Assembly (NCBI RefSeq): GCF_000765695.2
Contig: NZ_JRPB02000001.1
Coordinates: 369,361 to 433,360, forward strand
DNA length: 64,000 nucleotides
Source of the DNA: Helicobacter sp. MIT 11-5569
Lineage (GTDB): Bacteria; Campylobacterota; Campylobacteria; Campylobacterales; Helicobacteraceae
Direction of reading: 5' to 3'
Positions 55,991 to 64,000 of this stretch are shown here, in pieces; within the stretch, counting starts at the first letter, position 1, and the number at the start of each line of letters is the position of its first letter. Made by a program: the position numbers and the translations under genes. The notes under the pieces are model-generated. The model had not been told where the DNA came from, did no database searches, and saw only the letters and a list, made by a program, of their open reading frames with translations.

Positions 55991-56698
55991 ATGCAAATCT
56001 ACCAACCAAAAAATGGATATTGCTACAATAGCGATACTTTGTTTTTGCATAACTTTGCAATGCCTTTTTTAAAAAAACATCACATCACACTAGAAGTTGG
56101 TTCGGGCTGTGGAATCTTAGGAATGCTCTGTGCTAGAGATTTGCCAATCCACTTAACAATGATTGAAAAAAATCCAAAAATAGCGGAATTATGCGCACAT
56201 AATTTACGCATTAATAATCTCCAAGCTAATCTTATTTGTGAAGATTTTTTACATTTTGATTTTAAGACTTTAGATTCCAAACAAGTTGCTTTTGATGTGA
56301 TTTTAAGCAATCCGCCTTTTTATCACAATGGAGTTATAAAGTCAGAAAATGCAGAAATTTCTAGCGCGCGTTATGCAGAAAATCTTCCTTTTATTGATTT
56401 TGTCAAAAAAGTCAATTCCTTGCTAAAACCACAAGGAGAATTTATTTTTTGTTATGATGCAAAGGCAATTTCTAGCCTATTTAATACATTGCACACTTTT
56501 AAGATTCCACCAATCTCTGTGCGTTTTGTGTATCCAAAGGTAGAAAAAAGCGCAACTTTGGTATTATGCCGTGCTAAAAAAAATTCTAAAAGCCTATGCG
56601 AGATTCTGCCACCACTTTTTACGCACAATGGAGAACATTTCACGCAAGAAGTCCAAGCAATTTATAAGCATGCAAATACATGGAGTATTAAATGTTAG
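55991..56698 (+). CDS. tRNA1(Val) adenine-37 N6-methyltransferase-like protein
   Basis: This 235-residue Rossmann methyltransferase has the SAM motif LEVGSGCGILGML and the NPPF catalytic motif (DVILSNPPFYH), which marks N6-adenine or amine methylation. The PKNGYCYNSDTLFLHNF start and the motif spacing match the YfiC/TrmN6 group acting on tRNA. I chose the ATG that follows AGGAATCCT; a frame seven codons longer overlaps the lipoprotein. It overlaps the next gene by seven bases. Confidence 0.85.
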   Translation: MQIYQPKNGYCYNSDTLFLHNFAMPFLKKHHITLEVGSGCGILGMLCARDLPIHLTMIEKNPKIAELCAHNLRINNLQANLICEDFLHFDFKTLDSKQVAFDVILSNPPFYHNGVIKSENAEISSARYAENLPFIDFVKKVNSLLKPQGEFIFCYDAKAISSLFNTLHTFKIPPISVRFVYPKVEKSATLVLCRAKKNSKSLCEILPPLFTHNGEHFTQEVQAIYKHANTWSIKC

Positions 56699-57060
56699 AG
56701 AATTCTAATTTTGGATTCTACTTTGATTCTAACAAATGTCAAGAATGCGGTGGCAAATGTTGCACAGGAGAGAGTGGATATATTTTTGTCTCTCCTAAAG
56801 AGATACAAGAAATTGCAGAGTTTTTAAGCATAGATTTTGATACTTTTTGTCAAAACTATGTCAAAAAAGTAGGCTATCGCTACTCTTTATTAGAAATTGC
56901 GCAAGGTAATAAAATCTATTCTTGCATATTTTTTAAAGACGGAATCTGTCAAATTTATCCAAAACGCCCAAAACAATGTATTACTTTTCCTTTTTGGGAT
57001 TGTTATAAAGATAATATTGAAGAATTATTAAAGGAATGTATCGGTGTGGTTAAAAAATAA
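56692..57060 (+). CDS. YkgJ-family cysteine cluster protein
   Basis: This 122-residue protein has a cysteine pattern typical of the YkgJ (CxxCxxxCC) family: Cys16, Cys19, Cys23, Cys24, then Cys78, Cys86 and Cys96 in CIFFKDGICQIYPKRPKQC. These likely bind a metal or Fe-S cluster. The function of the family is largely unknown. It overlaps the methyltransferase before it and the TPR lipoprotein after it, so all three are translated in sequence. Confidence 0.88.
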   Translation: MLENSNFGFYFDSNKCQECGGKCCTGESGYIFVSPKEIQEIAEFLSIDFDTFCQNYVKKVGYRYSLLEIAQGNKIYSCIFFKDGICQIYPKRPKQCITFPFWDCYKDNIEELLKECIGVVKK

Positions 57061-58363
57061 AAGTCTTATCATTTTTATTAGTGGATTTGCTCTATTTATT
57101 GGATTTGTGGGTTGTTTCAAAAACAACTTAATGCTCTCTCAAAGCCCCTCTTTTAAAGAAGTGGAAAATCTTGAAGATATTTTTATCGCACAAGGTTATG
57201 CTGCCCTTGATGCACAAGATTATGAAAGCGCAAAAGAAGCTTTTAGCAATGCTAATACAATTAATCCAAACCCCAGCTATTCAAAAGAGATTCTAGGAAT
57301 CTTAGTCGCACAAAATAACCTAGAAGAAGCACAAAAACAAGCGTATGTATTTTTAGAAAAATATCCAAAAGATGAAGTGGTGCGTAGCGTGCTTATTGGA
57401 ATCCTAACAAACTCAAGGCAATTTGATTTAGCCCTAAAAGAAGCTAAAACACTTTTAAGCTACCACAAAAATGCTGAAAGCTATGAACTTATTTCTTCTG
57501 TATATTTTTTGCGCCAAGATTATAAAAATGCTGTAAAATATCTCCAATCTGCTTATAATTTAGACCCAAACCCTATTTTACTCGATAAACTCGCAGCAAC
57601 TCACCTTCTGTTTTTAAAAGATTTACAAACCGCACTTTCTCTTTATGAAACACATATCAAAACACAAGGAATCACAAAAGCAATCGGGGATAAACTTGCA
57701 GCAATCTACCTAGAATCCAAACTCTATCTTGACGCTGCGCGCATTTATACACTTCTTTTTGAAGAATTAGGCACGCAAGATTACGCGCGCTTTGTCTTAG
57801 AAATTTATGCCAAAAATAAACATTTAGATTTAGTAGAATCTTTTTTATTAAAACACCCAAATATTGATATGCGAGATACATTACTCTTTGAAGTGTATCG
57901 CTTACAAAAAGATGTAAAAAAGAGTATCCAACAAGCAGAAATTATCTATCAAAACACACAAGATTTTAACTTCCTAGCCTATAAAGCAATGCTTTCTTAT
58001 GAGAGCACCAAAACGCGCACAAAATCCTATCTACAATCCATAGAAAAAGATTTAAAAGAAGCAGCGCAAAAGACTGATGATGCGTTGTATTGGAATTATT
58101 TAGGCTATTTAATGATTGACCATGATTTTAACGATTCCCTGCGCGTTCAAGAAGGTATAGAATATGTCAAAAAAGCTCTCCTCTTAGACCCTGATAACCA
58201 CTATTATATAGACTCCCTTGCGTGGGGATATTTCAAACTTAAAGATTGCAAAAATGCAAAAATAGAAATTGATAAAATCGCAAAAGAAGAAATCCAAAAA
58301 GAAAAGGAATTAACAATGCATTATCAAAAAATTTTAAATTGTAAAATCAAAACAGAAAGGTAA
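57044..58363 (+). CDS. TPR-repeat lipoprotein
   Basis: This 439-residue protein starts at a GTG with an AAGGA site. A hydrophobic N-terminus ends in a lipobox (GFVGC, Cys24). The rest is a run of tetratricopeptide-like helices, clearest around residues 45-120 (AQGYAALDAQDYESAKEAF), 150-180 and the C-terminal YIDSLAWGYFKLKDC. TPR lipoproteins act as scaffolds at the outer or inner membrane. I cannot say which complex it serves; it lies in the same run as the FlgP-like and YkgJ genes. Confidence 0.85.
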   Translation: MWLKNKSLIIFISGFALFIGFVGCFKNNLMLSQSPSFKEVENLEDIFIAQGYAALDAQDYESAKEAFSNANTINPNPSYSKEILGILVAQNNLEEAQKQAYVFLEKYPKDEVVRSVLIGILTNSRQFDLALKEAKTLLSYHKNAESYELISSVYFLRQDYKNAVKYLQSAYNLDPNPILLDKLAATHLLFLKDLQTALSLYETHIKTQGITKAIGDKLAAIYLESKLYLDAARIYTLLFEELGTQDYARFVLEIYAKNKHLDLVESFLLKHPNIDMRDTLLFEVYRLQKDVKKSIQQAEIIYQNTQDFNFLAYKAMLSYESTKTRTKSYLQSIEKDLKEAAQKTDDALYWNYLGYLMIDHDFNDSLRVQEGIEYVKKALLLDPDNHYYIDSLAWGYFKLKDCKNAKIEIDKIAKEEIQKEKELTMHYQKILNCKIKTER

Positions 58364-58366
58364 GTT

Positions 58367-59107
58367 ATGATAGTTTTAATAACAGGCGCATCAAGTGGTT
58401 TTGGAAGAGCTATTGCAAAAAAGTTTGGAGAGAATGGACATAAAGTTATCGCACTTGCAAGGCGTAAAGAGAGGTTAGAATCCCTACAAAGAGAGATTCC
58501 ACAATGTGAAATTTTGCCTTGTGATATTTGCGATAAAGTTGCCCTAAAAAATTCTCTTGCTTCTTTGCCAAAAGAATTTCAATCCATTGATGTGTTAGTC
58601 AATAATGCAGGACTTGCTTTAGGTATAGAACCCGCTCAAATCTGCGATTTTGACGATTGGGAAAGAATGATTGCAGTGAATATCTCCGCCCTTAGCTTTC
58701 TAACACATCTTATATTGCCGCAAATGGTAGAGCGCAAAAGCGGGCATATTATTACCTTAGGTTCTATTGCAGGAAAATATCCTTATCCTGGTGGCAATGT
58801 TTATGGAGCAACAAAAGCTTTTGTAAGACAATTTGCTTTGGGATTGCGCGCAGATTTAGCAGGCACAAATGTAAGAGTTAGTGATATTGAACCCGGACTT
58901 GCAGAAAGTGAATTTTCACTCGTGCGTTTTAAAGGAGATGAAGAGCGCGCCAAAGCACTTTATAAAGGCAGCAACGCACTACAACCACAAGATATTGCAG
59001 AAGCAGTTTATTGGGTTTCGACCCTACCTAAGCACGTGAATATCAACACATTAGAAATGATGCCAACCACACAAAGCTTTAGCGCATTATCCGTGCATAA
59101 GGAGTAA
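58367..59107 (+). CDS. Short-chain dehydrogenase/reductase, YdfG-like
   Basis: This 246-residue SDR has the NAD(P) site TGASSGFGRAI at the start, the NNAG motif (VLVNNAGLAL) and the catalytic YxxxK (VYGATK). The GSIAGKYPYPGGNVYGATKAFVRQF and VSDIEPGLAESEFS blocks match YdfG/3-hydroxy acid dehydrogenases, which oxidise serine or 3-hydroxypropionate. The ArgArg stretch after the first helix suggests NADP. It follows the TPR lipoprotein by three bases and overlaps hypF convergently by 21 bases. Confidence 0.9.
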   Translation: MIVLITGASSGFGRAIAKKFGENGHKVIALARRKERLESLQREIPQCEILPCDICDKVALKNSLASLPKEFQSIDVLVNNAGLALGIEPAQICDFDDWERMIAVNISALSFLTHLILPQMVERKSGHIITLGSIAGKYPYPGGNVYGATKAFVRQFALGLRADLAGTNVRVSDIEPGLAESEFSLVRFKGDEERAKALYKGSNALQPQDIAEAVYWVSTLPKHVNINTLEMMPTTQSFSALSVHKE

Positions 59108-61405
59108 ATCCATAAAATACGCTTGCCCAACGCTAATTCCTCCATCATTGCATGGAATCTCTTTGTTTAAATACACGATTTTTTCTTTTAATTCCTCCAA
59201 CACAAGCTGTGTCAAAAGCGCGTTTTGGAAGCACCCACCACTTAAAGCAATATGCGTATAATCCTTAGCCACTTTAGCAATAATTTGTGCAAGCGTAATA
59301 TGGAATCGCAACGCGATATTACACGCCTTAACTCCTTGTTCTAGTTCTTTGCAAATCTCTTTAATCATTTCTTGATAGAGAATCACTCCATTATCTAGCA
59401 CATAAGAATACGCACTTAAATCCTTAGATTCCGCACTTTGCGCAAGAGATTCTAAAACCATTCCCCCTTCTCCTTCATAACTACTTTGCAAACACACACC
59501 ACACAAAGCACTTACACCATCAAAAAGCCTGCCTACGCTGTTACAAGGCACTTTTGCCCCCATTGCATAAAACATCTCTAAATGTTCCTTTGAAAACTCC
59601 TTCAATAATGGCAATTTCAGCGTTTTATACTCTTCTTTAAAACTTTCAAAAACCAAAGAAAGCCCAAGCCTTTTTATATCTTTGATTGCCCTCTCTCCTC
59701 CTAAAAGTGCAAAATCATCAAAATGTGCAATGCGTTGATACTCTAATGGCGTGCTAGGATTCCATCTCAAAAACTCTCCCCCCCAAATCTTACCATTCTC
59801 ACCATATCCCGTGCCATCAAATACCACTCCTAGCACTTTTGAATCGATTGCATTTTCTGCGACATTTGAAAGCAAATGCGCAAAATGGTGTTGCACATGC
59901 TGTGCATGCTCTAAATCCTTAACAAACCCCCTTTGCGCATAATTAGGGTGCAAATCTAGCACAAAATCCTTCAATGCAATTTGGTATTGTGTCAAAAATA
60001 ATTTTTGTGTATTGCTAAAATTTTCCACACTCACAACATTTTCTAAATCTCCTAAATGCGGGCTAAGTAGAATCTGATTTTGTGTTTTTAGACAAAAAGT
60101 TGCTTTTTGTTGCGCTCCTAATGCGATAAAATTTTGCTGACTTTTAAATGGCAATGGAATTTCTGATAAAAATCCGCGCGCACGGCGCAAAACTTGCATT
60201 TGCTCTTCACCATTATGCAAAATCGTGCGCACCAAACTATCATCAATGGGATTTAAAATATCACGATTATAAAATAAAACTCCATCGCATATTTTGCTAC
60301 ACACTTCTACAATTTTGCAAAAATCTTTAATAATAGGCTCACCGCTAAGATTCGCACTTGTAAAAATAAGAGGAAAATCTAATTGTGTAAAAAGCAAATA
60401 ATGCAAAGGTGCATAAGGGAGAATAATCCCAAGCGTAGAGAGATTTGGAGCAATGCTAGAAAGTGGCAAAGGAGTGTTATTTTTAAAATTAGCCAACAAA
60501 ATTGGGGCAATGCTAGAGCTTAAAATCTCTTTTTGCTTCTTGCTTAAATGCACATAAGATTCTGCCATTTTCATATCTTTACACATTAGCGCAAAAGGTT
60601 TTCTAGGGCGATTTTTTCGCGCACGTAAATTTGCAATTGCTTTGGAGTCTAACGCATTACACACTAGCGCATAGCCACCAACCCCTTTAAGCGCTAAAAT
60701 CTTTCCTTGTTTTAAAAACTCTATAGCCTCATTTAAAGGATTCTCTAAAAAATCTTTGCTAAATCTCTTGCATAAAGCAAAATCTCCCATTGATTCTTTA
60801 GTTTTAAAACCCTCCAAATCCTTAGCAAAAAATAATCTTGGACCGCAATCCTCACAACAATTAATTTCAGAATGGAATCTCCTAGAATCAGGATTCTCAT
60901 ATTCCTCTTTACAACGCGCACACATTTCAAATTCTACCATAGCAGTATTTTTTCTATCATAGGGCAAAGCGCGGATTAAACTATATCTCCCCCCACAATT
61001 TGTGCAGCTACAAAACGCATATTGAAATCTACGATTTTTAGGATTCCTTATTTCTTCCAAACACTCACTACATAGCGCAATATCTGCAGGAATTGTAGCA
61101 CTCACTCTATTATCTTGCGTGCTTTGCTCTATGCTAAAAGCATTAAAAGATTCTGCATTTTCTATACATTTCTTAGAAATTGCAACAATCTTTGCTGCAC
61201 TTGGGGGATTATTGAGTGCTTTCTCAAAACATTCTAATGCTTGTATTGTGCCTTGTGCTAGGATAAACACTCCAGAAGTTGTATTGCGCACATTGCCAAA
61301 GATTCCACATTTCTTAGCAATCCGATACACAAAAGGACGGAATCCCACACCCTGCACAACACCTTGTAGATGAAATTCATAAGTTGTTCGCAAACTCTTT
61401 GACAT
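59087..61405 (-). CDS. hypF: [NiFe] hydrogenase maturation carbamoyltransferase HypF
   Basis: HypF makes the carbamoyl group that becomes the cyanide ligands of [NiFe] hydrogenase. The 772-residue protein has every domain: acylphosphatase (VQGVGFRPFVYRIAKK, residues 14-29), zinc fingers with CSECLEEI, CTNC, CARC and CEDC pairs, a YrdC domain (about 225-400, LALKGVGGYALVCNA), and the Kae1-like domain (HHFAHLLSN, GVVFDGTGYGENG). A G7 run codes the Trp-Gly-Gly of the last domain. Other hyp genes are not in the window. It is divergent from thiE. Confidence 0.96.
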   Translation of the reverse strand: MSKSLRTTYEFHLQGVVQGVGFRPFVYRIAKKCGIFGNVRNTTSGVFILAQGTIQALECFEKALNNPPSAAKIVAISKKCIENAESFNAFSIEQSTQDNRVSATIPADIALCSECLEEIRNPKNRRFQYAFCSCTNCGGRYSLIRALPYDRKNTAMVEFEMCARCKEEYENPDSRRFHSEINCCEDCGPRLFFAKDLEGFKTKESMGDFALCKRFSKDFLENPLNEAIEFLKQGKILALKGVGGYALVCNALDSKAIANLRARKNRPRKPFALMCKDMKMAESYVHLSKKQKEILSSSIAPILLANFKNNTPLPLSSIAPNLSTLGIILPYAPLHYLLFTQLDFPLIFTSANLSGEPIIKDFCKIVEVCSKICDGVLFYNRDILNPIDDSLVRTILHNGEEQMQVLRRARGFLSEIPLPFKSQQNFIALGAQQKATFCLKTQNQILLSPHLGDLENVVSVENFSNTQKLFLTQYQIALKDFVLDLHPNYAQRGFVKDLEHAQHVQHHFAHLLSNVAENAIDSKVLGVVFDGTGYGENGKIWGGEFLRWNPSTPLEYQRIAHFDDFALLGGERAIKDIKRLGLSLVFESFKEEYKTLKLPLLKEFSKEHLEMFYAMGAKVPCNSVGRLFDGVSALCGVCLQSSYEGEGGMVLESLAQSAESKDLSAYSYVLDNGVILYQEMIKEICKELEQGVKACNIALRFHITLAQIIAKVAKDYTHIALSGGCFQNALLTQLVLEELKEKIVYLNKEIPCNDGGISVGQAYFMDLLLMHG
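59778..59784 (-). repeat. G7 run (C7 on the plus strand) in hypF
   Basis: Seven G residues on the coding strand encode part of the conserved Trp-Gly-Gly-Glu of the HypF Kae1-like domain. The frame is intact. The repeat is short but could slip. Confidence 0.6.
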
Positions 61406-61469
61406 TTCAAACTCTCTTTATAGATTAAAGTATAAAATTTTAAAATATTTTTTATTAGGATTTACCAAA

Positions 61470-62093
61470 ATGCTACACGGAATCTATGCGATTAGCGATA
61501 CGACACTCACACCCTATTCCTCCTTAGCAAGTATGCTAAAAGACGCAATAAAAGGTGGAATCTCACTCTTTCAACTCCGCGATAAAACAACTCCAGATTC
61601 CAAACTCGCTTCACTCTGCGAACCCCTAATAGAAATGTGCAAAGCACATAATGTTATCTTTGTTTTAAATGACCGCATAGAGCTTGCAAAAGCAATAAAA
61701 AGCCCTGCACTACATATTGGCAAAAAAGACGATGATACCCCCTACACCAAAGAAGAACTCAAACAAATTAGAGCGCAATATAGCGGAATCTTAGGAGTAT
61801 CTTGCTATGGAGATTTTAATCTCGCACAAAACGCAGCCCTAATAGGTGCTGATTATGTAGCCTTTGGAGCGTGTTTTCAATCTAGCACCAAACCAAATGC
61901 CAAAACCATAAACCTAGATATTTTCACACAAGCACAAACGTTAGGGATTCCATTATGTGCAATTGGTGGAATCCAAAAGGATAATATCAAGCAAATTAAA
62001 GGTGCGCAAATGGTAGCGTGCATTAGCAGCATTTGGCAAGGAGAAATTACAAAAAATGTGCAAGAGCTTTTAGAGAACTTCAAACAAGGATAA
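61470..62093 (+). CDS. thiE: Thiamine-phosphate synthase
   Basis: ThiE joins HMP-PP and thiazole phosphate to give thiamine phosphate. This 207-residue TIM barrel has GIYAISDTTLTP at the start, the QLRDK segment, NDRIELA, the LHIGKKD Mg/pyrophosphate loop, DYVAFGACFQSSTK and CAIGGIQKDNI. It starts after TTAGGATTTACC and no TPP riboswitch is visible upstream. The next gene begins two bases past its stop. thiC lies far upstream, so the pathway genes are scattered. Confidence 0.94.
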   Translation: MLHGIYAISDTTLTPYSSLASMLKDAIKGGISLFQLRDKTTPDSKLASLCEPLIEMCKAHNVIFVLNDRIELAKAIKSPALHIGKKDDDTPYTKEELKQIRAQYSGILGVSCYGDFNLAQNAALIGADYVAFGACFQSSTKPNAKTINLDIFTQAQTLGIPLCAIGGIQKDNIKQIKGAQMVACISSIWQGEITKNVQELLENFKQG

Positions 62094-62095
62094 TA

Positions 62096-62743
62096 ATGGA
62101 TTTAGAAGCATTAAGACAAGAGATTTCTAAAGGTTTGCACACTTTAGAAAAACTAGAAAATATTATCACAATTTTTGGCGGCGCACGCGTTAGCAAAAAC
62201 CATAGCGCATATCACAAAACACAAGCACTCGCATACACACTAGGGGCGCATAAATACTCCATTATGACAGGTGGGGGACCAGGAATTATGGAAGCTGCAA
62301 ATCGCGGACTTATGCAGTATAAACAAGAATCCAAAGACTCCTCTGTATTTTCTATTGGATTAAATATCCAGCTTCCACACGAACAAAAAATCAATCCCTA
62401 TGTAGAGATTCCGCTTGAATTCCAAAATTTCTTTAGCCGAAAACTTGTATTTAGCTACAACTCCACAGCTTTTATTGTCGCAATGGGAGGCTATGGAACA
62501 CTTGATGAATTAAGCGAAGTTTTGGTGCAAATTGCAACAGGCAAACACAAAAGGATTCCCATTATTCTCTATGGAAAAGACTATTGGAGCGGACTGCTAG
62601 CGTGGCTACAAACCACACTTCTAAAAGAAGAGGCTATCTCTAAAGAAGAGCTAGAACTGCTTGCCACGGCTGATAATCCTAATGAAGTGCTAGAGATTTT
62701 AGAGAACTTTAAAAAATCGGATTCCCCACACCATACATCATAA
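62096..62743 (+). CDS. LOG-family (TIGR00730) Rossmann-fold nucleotide hydrolase
   Basis: This 215-residue protein belongs to the LOG/lysine-decarboxylase-like family, whose members cleave the ribose phosphate from nucleotide monophosphates. The motifs are TIFGGARVSKN, MTGGGPGIMEAANRG, RKLVFSYNSTAFIVAMGGYGTLDELSE. In the second motif the usual Pro of PGGxGT is Met. The ATG is preceded by AAGGATAAT; a longer frame would lie inside thiE. Its substrate is unknown; plant LOG enzymes activate cytokinins. Confidence 0.88.
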   Translation: MDLEALRQEISKGLHTLEKLENIITIFGGARVSKNHSAYHKTQALAYTLGAHKYSIMTGGGPGIMEAANRGLMQYKQESKDSSVFSIGLNIQLPHEQKINPYVEIPLEFQNFFSRKLVFSYNSTAFIVAMGGYGTLDELSEVLVQIATGKHKRIPIILYGKDYWSGLLAWLQTTLLKEEAISKEELELLATADNPNEVLEILENFKKSDSPHHTS

Positions 62744-62798
62744 AAAGCACCATAAATGCGGCAAAAATGCCAAGAAACAAAGGAATAAATTTTGTCAT
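62709..62798 (-). CDS. Possible 29-residue membrane peptide
   Basis: A 29-codon frame begins at an ATG with an AAGGAT ribosome site about eight bases upstream. The peptide is almost wholly hydrophobic after MTK: one membrane helix of Phe, Leu, Met and Ile, then a short GVGNPIF tail. It overlaps the end of the LOG gene by 35 bases and lies 21 bases from the divergent rarA start, so its promoter would have to be inside rarA. I do not recognise a family, and expression is uncertain. Confidence 0.4.
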   Translation of the reverse strand: MTKFIPLFLGIFAAFMVLFMMYGVGNPIF

Positions 62799-62819
62799 AT
62801 CTATCCTTAAGAGAGTAAA

Positions 62820-63986
62820 ATGAAAGACTTAGCATACAATAAAAGACCTAAAAATTTTCAAGAATTTATCGGACAAACACATCTTTTTGGAGAAAATGCG
62901 CCTTTTATGCAGCTTATCTTGCAACGCAAGATTCCGCATTCTTTTTTCTTTGGACCTCCGGGAAGTGGAAAAACAAGTGCTGCAATACTGATTGCAAAAA
63001 CTATGGATTATCCATTTTATCCATTAAATGCGACAAATTTTAAGACTGAAGATTTACGCAATATCCTAAAAAATCATCAAAATACTTTACAAAAACCTTT
63101 GATTTTCATCGATGAAGTGCATAGACTCAATAAAGCGCAACAAGAAATGCTGCTTCCTATTATGGAAAATCACTCCGCACTTATTTTAGGAGCTTCCACA
63201 GAAAATCCCTATTTTGCATTAACCCAAGCGATACGCTCACGCTCTATGCTTTTTGAATTCTATCCACTCAACAAGGAAGATTTAGAAAAAGTTTTAGAAC
63301 CTTTCAATCTAAGTCAAGGGATTCAAGAATTTCTTATCCAAACAAGTGGGGGCGATGCAAGAGCAATGTTAAATCTACTAGATTGCGCACAAAGCACGCA
63401 ACTACCCTTAAATGTAGAGTTGTTAAAATCTTTGCGCAAGACTTCACTAAGCGGAACAAGTGAGCTAGATACACATTATAATCTTATCTCTGCGATGATT
63501 AAAAGCATACGCGGAAGCGATGAAAATGCAGCGATTTACTATCTTGCTTGTCTGATACAAGGTGGAGAGAATCCCGAATTTATCGCAAGAAGACTTGTCA
63601 TTTTAGCAAGCGAAGATATTGGCAATGCAAATCCAAATGCCCTAAACTTAGCAAACTCCACAATGCAAAGTGTGGCAAAAATCGGTTATCCAGAAGCTAG
63701 AATTATTCTTAGTCAATGCGTGATTTATCTCTGTGCTAGCCCAAAATCAAACTCCGCATACCTAGCGATTAACGCAGCTTTAGATTATGTAGAAAAAAAC
63801 CCGAATATCACAATCCCACAAAATATCCAACACTTCTCCCAAAACTATCTCTATCCCCACGACTTTGGCGGATATGTCAAACAATCCTATTTGACACACA
63901 CTTTAACCTTCGTCAAATGGCTTCCTAAAGGTTTTGAGAAAACACTTAAAGAATGGCTAGATAAAATTAAAGGTAATGCTTCCTAA
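62820..63986 (+). CDS. rarA: Replication-associated recombination protein RarA (MgsA)
   Basis: RarA is a AAA+ ATPase that acts at stalled replication forks. The 388-residue protein has LAYNKRPKNFQEFIGQTHLF at the start, Walker A FGPPGSGKTSA, Walker B IFIDEVHRLNKAQQ, sensor 1 GASTENPYF and the arginine finger region AIRSRS. The C-terminal tetramer-forming domain (DTHYNLISAMIKSIRGSDENAAIYYLA) is present. It ends 14 bases before the right edge of the window. Confidence 0.94.
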   Translation: MKDLAYNKRPKNFQEFIGQTHLFGENAPFMQLILQRKIPHSFFFGPPGSGKTSAAILIAKTMDYPFYPLNATNFKTEDLRNILKNHQNTLQKPLIFIDEVHRLNKAQQEMLLPIMENHSALILGASTENPYFALTQAIRSRSMLFEFYPLNKEDLEKVLEPFNLSQGIQEFLIQTSGGDARAMLNLLDCAQSTQLPLNVELLKSLRKTSLSGTSELDTHYNLISAMIKSIRGSDENAAIYYLACLIQGGENPEFIARRLVILASEDIGNANPNALNLANSTMQSVAKIGYPEARIILSQCVIYLCASPKSNSAYLAINAALDYVEKNPNITIPQNIQHFSQNYLYPHDFGGYVKQSYLTHTLTFVKWLPKGFEKTLKEWLDKIKGNAS

Positions 63987-64000
63987 AGATTCTACAATCA

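Noticed and set aside
1..64000. CRISPR array, tRNA, rRNA, prophage or insertion sequence
   Set aside because: No regularly spaced repeats, cloverleaf or rRNA segments, transposase motifs or terminal inverted repeats were seen; gaps between genes are nearly all under 250 bases.

Overview
This low-GC window (roughly one third G+C by eye) looks like the chromosome of a Helicobacter, most likely a non-pylori, enterohepatic-type species. Evidence: the fliD-fliS flagellar tail; a PycA/PycB two-part pyruvate carboxylase; a CcoG-type cbb3 oxidase accessory protein; a Maf (DUF115) motility factor next to a FlgP-like protein; and gene orders I recall from H. pylori (ferredoxin-gppA-waaC-lpxL, ruvA-fapA-murJ, aroB-mscS-mtaB-ftsH-like, rpmH-rnpA-yidD-yidC-khpB-mnmE). 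The species cannot be named from sequence alone. I see no rRNA, tRNA, CRISPR array, prophage or intact insertion sequence.

Layout. 0-1.7 kb: end of fliD, fliS, a small FliS-linked protein and a DUF2156 protein. 1.7-8 kb (minus): a soluble cache-like sensor protein, a di-haem cytochrome c peroxidase and aconitase B. 8-15 kb (plus, with rpsU reversed): cysK, thiC, mrp, ccoG, an AI-2E-family permease and a dicluster ferredoxin. 15-20 kb: gppA and a lipid A/LPS inner-core block (waaC, lpxL, WaaE-like GT2, GT9) joined by overlapping codons. 20-25 kb (minus): fapA-ruvA-rimO-tilS-dsrE, then murJ and dusB. 27.9-29 kb: three tandem small secreted paralogues, the middle one decaying. 29-35 kb (minus): aroB-mscS-mtaB-ftsH-like-unknown; the FtsH-like protein has lost its protease motif. 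35-36 kb: a paired SMR (MdtJI-like) exporter. 36-40 kb (minus): rpmH-rnpA-yidD-yidC-khpB-mnmE. 40-46 kb: pycA, uppP, xseA, pycB. 46-49 kb (minus): rplU-rpmA-obg-proB plus a 60-residue ORF. 49-51 kb: molybdopterin genes moaD-moaE-mobB-mogA, with mobB frameshifted at an A9 tract. 51-53 kb: prs and a secreted cyclophilin. 53-58 kb: Maf, FlgP-like, lipoprotein, tRNA methyltransferase, cysteine-cluster protein and TPR lipoprotein. 58-64 kb: SDR, hypF, thiE, LOG-family protein, a possible 29-residue membrane peptide and rarA.

Most genes are housekeeping: cell envelope (waaC, lpxL, murJ, uppP, yidC), tRNA modification (mnmE, tilS, dusB, rimO, mtaB, trmN6-like), translation, anaplerosis and redox cofactors. 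The less ordinary signals are: a striking over-use of the hexamer RGAATC/GATTCY in some blocks, seen in all reading frames and as inverted pairs in terminators; the A9 frameshift in mobB; the decaying secreted paralogue; the protease-dead FtsH homologue coupled to an unknown protein; an Asp-for-Glu change in one SMR subunit; and a palindrome ahead of the peroxidase gene.
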